Assembly: GCA_900239685.1 (NCBI GenBank)
Contig: OENT01000225.1
Span: 62,001 to 126,000 of the forward strand
Direction of reading: 5' to 3'
Source: Rotaria macrura
Lineage: Eukaryota; Rotifera; Eurotatoria; Philodinida; Philodinidae
DNA: 64,000 nucleotides
Of this stretch, positions 1 to 11,955 are shown piece after piece. A program made the translations under genes and the position numbers. The first letter of the stretch is position 1. Each line of letters opens with the position of its first letter. The notes beneath the pieces are model-generated. The model was given only the letters and a program-made list of their open reading frames with translations, was not told the DNA's origin and did not search any database.

Positions 1-412
1 ACATGCTGATTATGATGGTATTTGGACTTTTAGCTTATCGAAACATGAAAAGAATAAGACTCCTGTCACGGCAACGTGTTGATCGACAATTGACACTTAT
101 AGTGTTCATTCAAATCTTTCTTACCTTAATAGGTCTTACTCCATACGGTATCTATGTTGCTTATAAGCTGATTACAATGCATGTCCAAAAGACTATTGAT
201 CGGCAAGCCGAAGAAAATCTGGCTGGGAATATCACCTATCTTCTTGGCTCACTGACCTATGGAGTAAATGATTTGTAAACTCTACCGCTTATATTGTCTT
301 GTATTTTTAGGGACGATTCTATCTTTTATTGTTTTCATCAGCTCGTTTTCGTCATGTAGTGAAGAGTCAAATTTTATGGTGGCAACGAAGAAGGATTGTT
401 CCTTTACCATGA
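1..412 (+). CDS. 7TM rhodopsin-like receptor, C-terminal part (5' end outside window)
   Basis: Partial gene entering from the left edge. Two exons (to 263, and 311-412) flank a 47-nt GT..AG intron; the splice keeps frame and removes a stop that follows TYGVND. The product shows three hydrophobic stretches: the end of TM5 (MLIMMVFGLLAY) followed by a basic third loop, TM6 (TLIVFIQIFLTLIGLTPYG), and TM7 (ITYLLGSLTYG then RFYLLLFSS). A basic tail with SARFRHVVKSQ ends at TGA 410-412. Pro in TM6 and an aromatic/basic helix 8 fit class A receptors, but the NPxxY motif is not conserved. The ligand cannot be told; large sets of such orphan, neuropeptide-receptor-like genes are known in bdelloid rotifers (family knowledge). 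The true start lies upstream; the ATG at 3 is internal. Confidence 0.72.
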
Positions 413-462
413 TGTGATGCTCATATTTATTCTTGATATTACTTTTCTTCTCTTTCAACTAG

Positions 463-1162
463 TTCTCGGTTATATCGAGTTCATGCGAAGAACATTCAAG
501 ACCTCTGATATTCTCAACAGTGAAATCATTGGTATTTCATCATAATTTAATACTTTACATGATTTTATTATGTTCTCTTACTTTATTTAAATGTTAAATT
601 TGTTTAAAATTAATTGAATTTAATATTAATAATTTCATTAAGTGTTTCTAATAAATATACGTAATAAATAATTCAATGTAAACTAGCAATTTCTTTTTGC
701 GTTGGTATAGGTCATGCTTTTGCTAATGATGCAGAAAAGAAGATCGTAACAGTAATAGCTGGATAAGGATCAAGTTCATTTTCGTGTCACTATCAAAGCT
801 ATGACCTATCCGAGAAAAGAACAATTGTTAGTTTATTTTTAATTATGTATTATGTCTCTTAATTTTAATATTTGATGAAGTATCTCATCGAGGCATCAAA
901 CGTCACAATTTTTTTAATCTTAAGGAAATTATTAAGATTAAATCCAGTTAATTTTAAAAAAATTTGTTTTCATAGTTGAAGTATATGGAAAATACACACT
1001 TGAACCATCTTTTTTCCATGAGTACAGGGAGTATATTTTGCTCGCAAACAAGATCGTATCATGCGTTCATTAAGAAAAAGAATGCAAAGATGTTCTTACT
1101 TTGTAGGCCGCTCTGTTTATACGTTTAATGGAAAATTGAACTTCATGGGCGGTGCAAATTAA
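463..1162 (+). pseudogene. broken spliced reading frame of unknown family
   Basis: An acceptor-like ctctttcaactag precedes an open stretch (463-531: GYIEFMRRTFKTSDILNSEI). A plausible intron (532-710) joins it in frame to GHAFANDAEKKIVTVIAG, which stops at 764-766. A one-base shift at that point reopens a protein-like frame (DKDQVHFRVTIKAMTYPRKE, 762-827). After another acceptor (1027) comes a third stretch (VYFARKQDRIMRSLRKR ... FNGKLNFMGGAN) ending at TAA 1160-1162. The codon content looks coding, but the frame is disrupted, so I call it a decayed gene or gene fragment. It does not match the receptor just upstream. I do not recognise the family. Confidence 0.3.
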
Positions 1163-4100
1163 TAATGGTTTTTGAGTTACTTTTTCCAAACACAAGTAAT
1201 GACATCTGTTGTATGTGAACGTCAAAATGTATAATTAATATTGACTTGATCTAATTATGAGTTGTTGTTTGTAAAAACATATTTCTTGATAAGAATTGGG
1301 GAGGTGAACAGTAAGTTTCATCCAACTGAAAGCAGTTCATTGAATGATTATAGATGATTGAAGTGTAGCCAAAATTGTCAATTGATTAATACCGCCGAGA
1401 AATTCATTTCACAAAGTTTTGATAAATACGGCAAAAAGTGTGAAAGATATAATATTGATGTTGTTCAAAAACTCAAAAGAAACCGACGATGCTTAAGCGG
1501 GGAAACAATGCCTATCAATAGAACTACGATGAAGTCGAATGACACATGTGTATGTATTTTACATATTGACAGATTGAATATATTGGTGTATTTTTTGAGA
1601 AACTTTCTTTAGAAAAATAATTCAAAAAATCGTTTATTTCTATCGAATGAAAAAAGTAGTTGCTTTTGGTTACTTGTGTTATTATCCAAAACGAGCAATA
1701 TTCCAATACTTCTATTTTGAATTGATTCAATTCAACTAGACAACTTACAAGAATGTGACCCCTTAATTTTGGAAAACATCGAGGCATATGAGCATGTGTG
1801 TCAGTATCATATTCATGTTTATCAGATACAACTCCAGATTTTTTAAATACAATGATCACCTTTTATAGAATCCATTTGATCATGAAAAGTTTATGATTAT
1901 TAGTACTATCCTTATAGTTCATGGAAGCGTGTTAATATATTATTAGTGCAGAACTGGATCAAAAACCCATTTCGGTTTTCGCAAAATAAAGTACTGTTCT
2001 ACGTAAGAAAAACATATCTATTTTTTGTTTTAGTCGTTTATAATGTATTCAAAATTGAGTCGTTATAATTGCTGCCTGTAGTGCAGATGAGCTAATTTAA
2101 AATTCACAACGATATCAGCATCTTGTGACTAATGTTACAATGTAAAATTAGATTTCAATGGTTTTCTAAGTCTTAACACAACTAAAAGGTAGAAAAGACC
2201 GTTTTCTATCTGCAGAATTTTTCGCTTTTTTGATTGAGAGATACATGAAAATGAACCTTCACTATATTGAGACTAGCCGATATTGACTTGATTTTAATAA
2301 TATTAGTTCTCTATTCATCTATGATGCATAAAATATGCTGATATATTCGTTGCTTTCATTTCGTTTTCCGTAGCCGCTAAAGATTAAAAGACGAAAAGAG
2401 AGGTATATTTATGAAGTCGTTGTAAAGTGATTGATAGATAATTTACTGATAATGAGTTCCAGTTTACATCGTCTAATACAATGTATCGATAAAGATCATC
2501 AGGTGGTGGTGATCATTGCAGAACAAAATAAAAAATAACGTATCTAATCGCATTATTGATCGAATGAGACGTATGAATGATGAACATGGAATAAAATTCA
2601 CTGCGGTGATAAAACGCAAAACTTTGAATATTAGTCAAAATGATCTTTCCAATAAATTTTTGTCATTTGCAGCAATTATAGACATTGTGCTTCATCAACA
2701 TTAAGATTATGAAACGAACGTAATTTGAGTTCTTCGATAGAGGCGTACATCGAGGTATATTTGCCATGAAGAATAGGAAAAAAAATGATTGTAAAAGAAA
2801 ATAGGAAAAAATTCATCATATATAAAGATGCAAAATGAATGTCAATTGTATATAAAGTGGACACTCACATGTGAATGATTAAAGATGATGCAGTTGCCGC
2901 TCGAGAACAACGCCGATGCTTCTATCAGTTATATTGTTTTATTTCAAGTTTTTTTCAAGCACATAAGAGAGATCATCTCCTTAGCAAAAGAAAATAAAAC
3001 TGAATTCGCAACTATGTTTGATAACTGCAATATAAGTTCGATATTTATGTTGAAAACTTGTTGAACGCAGATTCTAAAGTACTCGAGAAAGCCGATACTT
3101 GCTTAGCGCTCTGTTACCAACCACAGCTAACGCTTTTCTTCTCGCTGAAACATAGTCAAGACCGATTGGCGAAATATCAATTATTCGTGTATAAACTTTA
3201 TCATTTTTTTCCGGTTAAATATTTTAGGGCAAGTCTTCTTTTATAAATTACACCATGTACTGAATTTTCTATTTCATATAAATAGATCATTGCTGAGTAC
3301 GTGCCAACAGATCAGATATGAAATAGGGACAAATCTGTAGTAGGAAAAGAGATATTTTTCTCAAACAATGCTAGGATGGAATCAGAAACATGTGAGAAAT
3401 TCAGGACACATATTTGTTTTTGATCGAGGAAGGATTTGAAGCCAAGTTGATCTTACTGTAATCGAATTCAATTCTACTGAAGATTTCCTTATTTCTTGTG
3501 ATGTCTAAGTTCGACTTGTGACATTAAATCATCTACGAAGATTTTTCAATTATTATAAAATAAAAAAAAAAGCTTTGCTACTCGATATTTTGTATCATTA
3601 TATTGACTGATACAGAACTATATAGCAAGAATGTAAATTGTATTATTAGATACTTTGAAAGATAGGAAAGTTCAGATGGGCGTTAGTTGTGTAACTGGAA
3701 TGATCTCGCGCAAAGAGAAAAATCAAACAATATCTTATGTAAAACTTAATTAATGCACAATGATTTCAGAGCATTAATTGTTTATATATTGTTTTTTTCA
3801 ACTCAAATAGATTTCACTCTATTGTTTGTCGACAGTTTTTAACAGTCATTTTTGACGCAAAATATTTCTGACAAATAGAAGTAAATGTTAAATAAAAGAG
3901 TGGGCCCGAAAGTTGAGAAACAAAATAAAAGCTAATTTTTTTTTATCCGTCTTCCTATTTGACGATTTTTCTTTAGTCGATACCTGCTGACAAATAACAG
4001 ATTAAACTCGAGTTCTTCTGCAACGAAATCAAAATAATAATCGATTGATGCTTCTAAATAAGAAAGTGTTTGATCTAAATCAAGCATAATTTTGATTTTG

Positions 4101-4218
4101 TTTTACAAAAATCCTAGTTATGATCTGACATTTTCTCACTGAGTACAGTTAATATCCTTAATAACAACAGGGAATTTCGAACCAGTTTTTTTTGAGTTTT
4201 TAGTCATTACACACTCGC
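1163..4218. other. AT-rich intergenic stretch, no supported gene
   Basis: Open frames here are short (84 codons at 1358, 62 at 2516, 62 at 3058), lack recognisable motifs and have no convincing splice partners. The frame at 1358-1612 is the most protein-like (many charged residues, Cys) and could be another fragment of the decayed gene at 463-1162, but I cannot join them. Confidence 0.5.
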
Positions 4219-4611
4219 TTGACAACATTTATAAAGTTGTTTAATCTTGAAATTTTCATCTTTTCAGTAGGGCTATCACTGCCTTTCTGTTGCAATGCGT
4301 CTCGCAGGGAAAACAGAATCATACAGAAAAGAATTCCATTTGTAACTATTTACAGTAACTGCCGTGCTCAGGTCGAAGACAATGGCGGTGTGAACGGCTC
4401 CTAAGGGCATAAAAACGATTTAGAACGTAAAACAACAACATCTTCACCGGTCATAATAGAAGATGTTGACTGTTCGTTAAAAAAGCGATGGCCATTTCAT
4501 AGCAAAGAAACCGATTCCTACAAATGTACGACTGATTATGGCGAATGTTTGGGTATAGGTAATTTGCCAGTTTATGGTCGTTCAGTAGGGTATTTCCAGC
4601 AGCCGGAATGA
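4219..4611 (+). pseudogene. single reading frame interrupted by one in-frame TAA
   Basis: From 4219 to TGA 4609-4611 one frame stays open for 130 codons except for a single TAA at 4402-4404, between GGVNGS and GHKNDLERK. The first half has a hydrophobic segment (LEIFIFSVGLSLPFCC) that could be a signal anchor; the second half has several cysteines (VDCSLKKRW, YKCTTDYGECLG) suggestive of a small secreted or extracellular domain. This could be a gene disabled by one substitution, a 3' exon with upstream exons missed (an acceptor-like tcatcttttcag lies at about 4256-4267), or chance. No family recognised. The following stretch to 4999 shows nothing further. Confidence 0.25.
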
Positions 4612-4999
4612 TTGTCATCGGTGATTGTGAAGGACTGTCAATATTTGCCGTTAGTGAAGTTATAATACGACTGTCAGTATTCTCACTAACAGTTTATCTG
4701 TTGATAAAAGCGTCAGTTTTATTTTTGATGTTCAGAAAACAGGAGAGCTATCGTTAGCATATTTGGTTCCAAGAGCCGCGCTAAGTATGTACTTCTTGTA
4801 GACCTAATCCTTCACATTCTTTCCTGATATTTTATACAGCGTGGTTATGAGCATGTTTATTCTAATTACTTAGAAGCATGTTCAATCAAGATATTAAAGG
4901 AAAAAAACACATGCAAATTTAAAAGAAAATTGTAAGTTTTTTATGGCATAGCTGGTTTATATTATATAATATACGCATCGTTTCGATTAAGACAAAATG

Positions 5000-6608
5000 T
5001 TATTTCCGTAAATAAGTCTTGTTACCATTTCTGTTGTAATAGAAGTGTCCACCTCTGGATCCTTCCATAATAGGCATATGATTCGCGCTACCCCGTGTTG
5101 CCATAAACTCGCCTGTGAATCGGCCTCCGCCGCCTCCAGAATTTCTAGAATTAGTAGAAACTGGCTGTTGATAGGGCACATTTATATTTGGTGAGCACGG
5201 TGAAGGCCAATCATTGAAACCCAGTTGTCGACCCATTTGACGAGACAAGAATCCACCGTCATCATCGTCATCATCATCATTATAGTTTCTTCGATAACGA
5301 GATGCTGACCGTCGCAGTTCTTCGCTTCTCCTCTAAACACGCACATACTTCGTTATAGAAAACTAGACTCATGGTTTTAATAGACTATGTTACTCTTTCG
5401 TTTTGTGCATCTTCTTCTGCTCTTATTCTTCTATCGCGTTCCTCTTTCTCCCGGCTTTCAGCTCTTCTTCGTTCTTCATGTCTAATCTAAAAGTAAAAAA
5501 AAATAAAAAATGCAACATGTAATAATAGTAAATGAGTTTGTACCTGTTGTTCACGTTTTTCAGCTTCTTTTCTTGCTTCCTCTCGTATCTGAAATCATTT
5601 GAAAAAAACGTACAATAAAATCTTCTTCACTTGACGAATAAGCTCACTTTTTGTTCTTTTTTTTGCGCCTTTTCTCGTTCTTCTTCTCGTGCCTATACAA
5701 TCGTATCATATGGTAACGTAAAAAAAACAGCAATTCTCTCTCGGACGATTAAACTTACTTTGGCAACTAGTGATTCTTCATATTCTTTTTTCTTTCTACG
5801 TTCTTCTTCTGCTCGTCTTGCTTTCTCTTCTAGTCGCTGCTTCTCAATTCGTTGATATTCAGCATTGGTATAATAAGTACCATTATTTTGTTGTACCATT
5901 TGATCAATCATTTGAAGCAATCGTTTAGTTTCATTTTCTAACTGAGAACCATTTAGTTTATTGTTAATAGCGAATTTACGATTTCCACAATTAGTGACTA
6001 ACTCTTGCAGTTTAGCAGACGAATTAATGAATTCATCAATAGTTTGACCTTCCTCCAACTGATCTTTACGAGTAAAAATCACGATACAATATTTAGCAGC
6101 ACCGGCACCGAATATTGTTTTTATGAAATCTACAGCATCTTTTTCTTCCGGTGAAAATCGATCCACACGAAGAATTATTAAAAATGCATGTACACCTGGT
6201 GATGTCATATTGAATATTTGTGAAGCTATTATGTTCTGTACTTTTTCATTTGTCATGCTTGTATCTGTATCGAAAAAGCCTGGTGTATCGACAACAATCA
6301 ATTTTTTTTGTCTTCCATTAATATCGGTACAAGAAGCGGTTTGAGCTTCACATCTTTTTGTGATCGATGCAGCTGATTGTGTAGCGTGAAATGCAGTTCG
6401 TGAATGTAACAGTGAATTTCCTGTTGAGCTCTTCCCTGGAAGGAAAATTTATTTTACAAGAAGTTCTATATTACATGTGACACTGACCATTTCCTGTTTT
6501 TCCAATAAGAACAATACGTAATTCGTTTTCTGAAGAGGTCTAAACGAAATTGAAAACCACATCTAATTTTGAAGAAAAAAAAAGAATAAAATTCTCTTTT
6601 ATTACCAT
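5000..6608 (-). CDS. AIG1/GIMAP-family GTPase with coiled coil and PBCV-type C-terminal tail
   Basis: Seven exons (6608-6606, 6539-6488, 6435-5759, 5692-5648, 5588-5544, 5486-5394, 5332-5000) give 415 residues. The AIG1 GTP-binding domain fills roughly residues 5-245: P-loop GKTGNGKSSTGNS (split by an intron), G3 VVDTPGFFDTD, and G4-like FTRKDQL, as usual in GIMAPs, where the canonical NKxD is relaxed. There follows a highly charged Arg/Glu coiled coil carried on short phase-0 exons, an Asp-rich stretch (YNDDDDDDDGG), a Gly-rich linker, and a C-terminal motif with TGE, TRGSA, EGSRGG and KTYLRK. GIMAPs are membrane-associated GTPases linked to immune-cell survival and plant defence (family knowledge). 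No transmembrane segment is seen, so any membrane anchoring would be indirect. The start ATG is alone in its exon; the frame before it is not supported. It diverges from the kinase at 6951, which has the same tail. Confidence 0.85.
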
Positions 6609-6950
6609 GTCGTTCCTTCAATATATTGATCTAACTTACTTAAAAATCAATGCAATAATGTTCTGAGAGCGTTTATTCATAATGATTGAAAGTCTGGGAA
6701 AAAATATTGAGACATATTAGTCATAATAAAAATCTTATAAAAAAAATAAAAATCTATTCTTTTGGTGAATTTTTTATGCGGAATGAATATTTCTTTTCAT
6801 TACAAAAGAATTCTGTGGTATCTTAGTGACGTTATGCAAAGAGGAAAAAGAAGAACAAATTTTACCCGTGGGTTTTTTCGAAGTAGAATGTACACGCATT
6901 GTCTTGCATAGCATCGCAATTATTGAATTACTATACTGTAACGAAGCAAC
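6609..6950. promoter_or_regulatory. shared upstream region of divergent GTPase/kinase pair
   Basis: Only 342 bp separate the two start codons, so both promoters and 5' leaders must lie here or in part within the genes. On the minus strand a taagtaagttag acceptor-like site lies 22 nt before the GTPase ATG. No clear TATA box can be singled out in such AT-rich DNA. Co-regulation is an inference from the layout. Confidence 0.4.
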
Positions 6951-8169
6951 ATGCCAGAAAGATGCCAATTGGATTCAATACTCAGCTACGGATCTGAAGG
7001 TACTGTGTATTCTGGCTCATGGTGTGATAAATCTGTTGCTATCAAAGTATTTGCAAAGCATTATGTGTGTCGTGCTGAAAATGAAATGAAACTTGTCACG
7101 AGTTTTAATCATATTAATATTATTAAATACTTCGATTTTGAATATGAAAAAGGAAATGCTTATCTTACGATGGAATACATTACCGGTGGAAATCTATATG
7201 AATTTATTCGAACGAAAATGTCTTCAGATTCATATTGGGCAATTCTAAGTCAGATTTTAACTGATGTTGCACGAGGAATGGTCTATTTACATGATCGCAA
7301 TATTGTTCAAGGGGATTTGAAAAGTCATAATATTCTTATACGCAAAGAAATAAATCAAGCTGTGATTTGTGACTTTGGTATTTCGAGATCTCTTGAAAAT
7401 GACAATGGAATCAAGAAGCGAAATCAAACCGCTAAAGGTAATTTGTCTTTTCTTGTTGTTATTGTTATATATATATATATATATCTAAATCGACTTCGTT
7501 ATAGGAACAATCCGATGGATGGCACCGGAGATATGTACTCCACCGCCAGAAAAATCATCATTCGAATCGGATGTGTGGAGTTATGGTTGCATAATACTTG
7601 AAGCTACGAGTGGTCGCGAACCTTGGATCGATCAATTCAACGATGATAGCGACCTTTTTCGAGCTCTTCAACGTAAAGAAAATGCGCCTGTCTTTGCACG
7701 AATCTGTAACAATGAGTCCGGTCCGTCTCACATTTGTAAGTTACTCATTCAATGCTGTACTTGGTCAAAAGTGAATCGGCCACAATCTATCGACATTCTA
7801 AATCGCCTTGAAGCTGTACGTGACGAAGATGCCTTGCTCAATGGCAATATTGATCAATTGCCAACTGATACAAATATCTCGAAGGATTTATCATGTTTTA
7901 ATCAAGATTGCAGAAAAGAATATGATGCACCGAATTTTCATGAGAATGAAAACGTACAGAGAAAGTCAATTCGTTCATTAAACAGTGAAAAATCAGATGA
8001 TAATCACAATAAAATCTTACCAAAGTCAAATAGATCCCACGGGAGCCGTCTCACTGGAGAAGTGTATACTACCAGGGGTAGTGCAAGTGGTCGCCCTATT
8101 TATGAAGGTGTACGTGGTGGTCGCTACTATTTATCAGAAAGTGGATCGAAAGTCTATTTGCATAAATAA
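6951..8169 (+). CDS. TKL/RIPK-like protein kinase, non-RD, with PBCV-type C-terminal tail
   Basis: Two exons (6951-7437, 7505-8169) give 383 residues; the intron carries an AT microsatellite (7466-7484). The kinase domain spans about residues 8-285: Gly loop YGSEGTVYSG, VAIK lysine, NHINIIKYFDF, GDLKSHN catalytic loop with Asp and Asn kept, CDFGIS, then GTIRWMAPE and SDVWSYGCIILE. The GTxRWMAPE and DLKSHNIL signatures point to the tyrosine-kinase-like group. The usual His-Arg before the catalytic Asp are Gln-Gly (IVQGDLK), making it non-RD; the first Gly of the Gly loop is also replaced. A Ser/Asn-rich linker (about 290-340) leads to a C-terminal motif with TGE, TRGSA, EGVRGG and KVYLHK, nearly the same as in the GTPase at 5000-6608. 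The domain starts almost at the ATG, so an upstream exon is possible. Activity is likely but unproven. Confidence 0.85.
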
Positions 8170-11100
8170 ATTGAATATCCAGAACCATCTTCTTTTGCTA
8201 GTTGAATATACATGTATATATATATATTAAAATTATCTCAGTTTGTTTTTATTTATTGTTGTTGTTGTTGTAAATGAACATGATTTTTTTATGTGCTGTG
8301 CATCGATCGATATTTTACAGCGAGCAGACCGTCTACTCTCACAAGAACTGTTTAAATAATTTCGGAGATCTAAACTAAACTATTTGAAGGGATCCATTCA
8401 AATTAGAGAACATTATCAATAGTCCCATTGAACCAACTTATCGAAAAACAAAAGAAATAATTAAATATCTGAATGGAACGTAAAAGGTTTAGTAGAAGCA
8501 GCAAAAGATGGAATAACTGTAATCGTCTAGTGACATGTTGTAACTGAAAATAAACAAATTATATTTGTTTTTAGTTTTTCTTTTGGGTGAACCGGTCTGT
8601 TACAGCTCTAAATACACCAAAATATCGGATCAAATGAGGCACACAATGAACACCCAAAAGAAGCAATCAATGAATAAATTATAGTAAAAATACAAGACTT
8701 TATTGAATACTACAGAATAGAGTGAAATTCAAATTGGGTTTTTGTAGTAAGAAGTTTTTTAGAAATACTTCCCGGCAAAGCCACAACTCTTCTTTCTCAA
8801 TGAGTCAAATGTTACGTAGCAGTGATTGAATACAAAAGAAGTTTCTGAATATTTCATTTAACACTGAGAAATAAATATTTACAGATCTTCAGCTTTTAAC
8901 GAAAATGAAAGCCGAATGCCGACTGCTGTCCATGCTTTTATGTTTGGAATAATCGAAGGATGCAACGATGATGGTTAACTGCTAGTGTCGTGCAATCCAG
9001 CGGGGTACTCGACTTTACTCAGAGCATTGGGCCGGGCGACAATTAATAGGGTCGTGTCTCTACTTGAGTTCATAATCGAATCCGAGCTGAAATTTAATCA
9101 AATATCGACTTTTCCGACTGCAATTCATATAAAACATACAGTTGAAATCTTGTACAATCATTATCTAACAACAGGCAGTACTTGGGAACAACATCAAAGC
9201 CATGCAAAGCAGTATTCATTTTACTAGAGAATTCGATTTTATTGAAAATTTGTTCACAGATGCGGAGATATCATGTTATCCTGTTTTCTATGTATAGAAG
9301 AAACTAAACAGAATTCTCGCTGGTTTAAAGGAGATGTTTGAAATCTATGCAACGAATCAAATTATCTTCTGCATTTTGATTTAGGCCGGTTCGGTTCCAG
9401 GTGCAAAAAGTCTTTCCCGAACAATATACTATTGACTACCAGTGCGCCAGGCTAGATCCACTACTATATAGTGATTTTCTCTTGATCTCAGATCTTATTT
9501 CTAAAATAAGATAACTATCCTATGATGTCAGTTATCATCACAATTTTTTTCATATATATTAATCGACTTCACGATAAAGTCAACTTCGAAATTCCTAATT
9601 ATGTGCCAATCCTACAACAATAAACAAATTATCAAAGCAACAGTGACGATGAACTGCGTCGGTCAAACTGATGTACGACTCAATGTAACCGTTGCATCTC
9701 TATAAGAAAATTTTGAGATTTTTTCGGATGGATTCTAAGTCAAAAGTCTTCGATACTCCGAAAGCAAATTGATGATCGAACGAATTCAACAGTTTATTCT
9801 GCAGATCGAGCTAATTGAACCCGATCTTATAATAAAAAATCTACGATTTAACTTTGAAGAAAGGAATCAGTTGGTCTCTACAAAATTGATTAGAAAAGAA
9901 TTATTAGCTACATACCATTTCTGTCTAAATCAGGGAAATTTTCAGTGCTATTTTGTTTCTTGCTAATAAATCGTATTCAGGTTAAACTTGAGTTTTACAT
10001 CTTTCAAATATCATATGCGTTGGATAATTTAGGTGCATTACTTACATCTATGATATCAAGAGTAACAAATACGATTTTAGAGCGTAGGTTTCAATGGGTG
10101 CTGTATACGCAAAGAAAAAAACTAATAATGCAGTTCGATCTACCAATGATTTTAAACCTTTTCTTAGGCTCTTAAAACTATTGAATGAAATGGTAGATTG
10201 TTGAATTCTTGAATTGTAAATGTTCAATAGTAAACAAGGAAAATAGCAATCGAAACAAATGTGTTCCTATTGTTTTACTGTTGGTGTTAGATGTTAGATG
10301 AAACATACATTGAAGTATATGTTCTTATTCTACAAGCGTAAGGCCTTTGCTTATATATAGAACTTGGTGAATACGTGATATTTGATTTGATTAAGTCTAT
10401 TACGCTATAGCCATATGCTATAATCCGATCTTTTAATCTGATTGTTCGTTTGGTGCAGTGAATGATCGAGGGTGTGGGTGTTGAAATAGACGTGGATGTA
10501 ATATTTCTTCACAGCCACAACTACATCTACCCACATCCAGAGAGTTTCAACGATGTTCGACGTCATATTCACGAATTCGGTGCGAATTGGAAAGAACGAA
10601 AACTTTTACAATAGACTTTTCCATCAATTTCGATGTTTCCTTGGTTCACCTAGCAAGGGTATAATTGAAAACTAAATTTTTCTTCTCATATGTTGCATAT
10701 GAACAAGCAGATCGGATGTAGTCTGATCTAATTATCAACAGTTAGATCAATTGAAAAAATGATTTCTTCAGTTTTCTACCATAGCTGAAAAATATTACAT
10801 CAGCTGAACCCGATCTGTCGAATTTGAATTTTTCTTGGCACGTCCGAGAAAGCAAATGTGTCGTTCTCCAATATATTCCAATCACATATTACGAACCTGA
10901 TGAATGCATGCTTCAGATTAATTTCAAAATTAAAAAGACGACTTCATATATATATATATATATATATATGATTAGAAGTCAGCATTGATTTTTTACCATC
11001 ATCACTACATTTAAATCAAATCTGTATGACAACTGCTGATCGAAACGACGAAATTCGAGTTCTATGTAGCATTTAAGGAATTCCTTTCTCTATTACGCAA

Positions 11101-11955
11101 ATGAGTTGTTCCAAAAAAAAACACATGAAACGAATTTATTGAATCATTATTTCATGTTCTCAATGATGTTGTAACATTAGGGAATATATTTTTTATAACG
11201 AAAGACGAGATGCATTTAATAATACAAGATATTTTTGTGTTGGTGTTATGCAGAGGAATGAATTAACGATGATTCAATTCCTGTAAGTTATGTGCTATTT
11301 CTAGCACTGAATAAGAATAGAACTGCTTCAAGAATATTTTAATATGAATGATATGTTGAAACCACATTAAACTGTTCCATCGTTAAGTTTTGAAAGCTTT
11401 TCTCCTATCGAGTAGACTTCTCATGACGTAATGAATGCAAGTATGCTTTTTCAAAATGATGTTTGTCACCGCTCGGTGAACTTTATCCAAGATGTATAAC
11501 AATATGAGGATCGAAACACTTTTGATGATGTTTTACGTTGAGTAGCAATTACCATAGTTACTTGATTGATTGAATATGATGTATGAATGAGTGAGGACAA
11601 TCTTCATATTTCATTTGCACATTAAACCACCAATCGACGATAGACAACGCCACTTACAATATTATTTCTATATTATTAGATATAATTTTTATTTGATATT
11701 TTTTATGTTGATAAAGATTAAATAAATGATTTTGAAAGATAATCAATTTGACATTGAAATAGAATAACAAGTTCCATTTAAAAAAAAATGTAGTAAAATC
11801 TAACAATAAAAATAATATCAATCGATGAAAACAGCTGTTCTTCTTTTCATACACCATCCCAAGATTTATATTTCTTTGTTTTGAATAACTCATCGCATTC
11901 ATCGTAATACAGATAACATTTCAATCAGTTTATTATTATTTTTTTTCTTAGTTCA
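8170..11955. other. intergenic region with scattered open stretches of unclear status
   Basis: No gene can be assembled. Several stretches look coding-like without a shared family or clean splice sites: 8985-9227 (80 codons, in a locally GC-richer patch), 9769-9966, 9945-10175 (76 codons) and a 49-codon ORF at 10463-10612 (FLHSHNYIYPHPESFNDV in its middle). They could be remnants of one or more decayed genes, matching the decayed frames left of the GTPase, but in-frame stops lie between them. The 11,180-11,940 part is plain AT-rich DNA. Confidence 0.35.
10946..10969. repeat. (AT)12 microsatellite
   Basis: Uninterrupted AT dinucleotide repeat in the gap between the kinase and the DBHS gene. 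Shorter AT runs lie in introns at 7466-7484 and 54244-54267. Confidence 0.95.

Noticed and set aside
1524..1859. 111-codon minus-strand frame
   Set aside because: Composition is like translated AT-rich noncoding DNA (Phe, Ile, Tyr, His), no motif, overlaps another frame.
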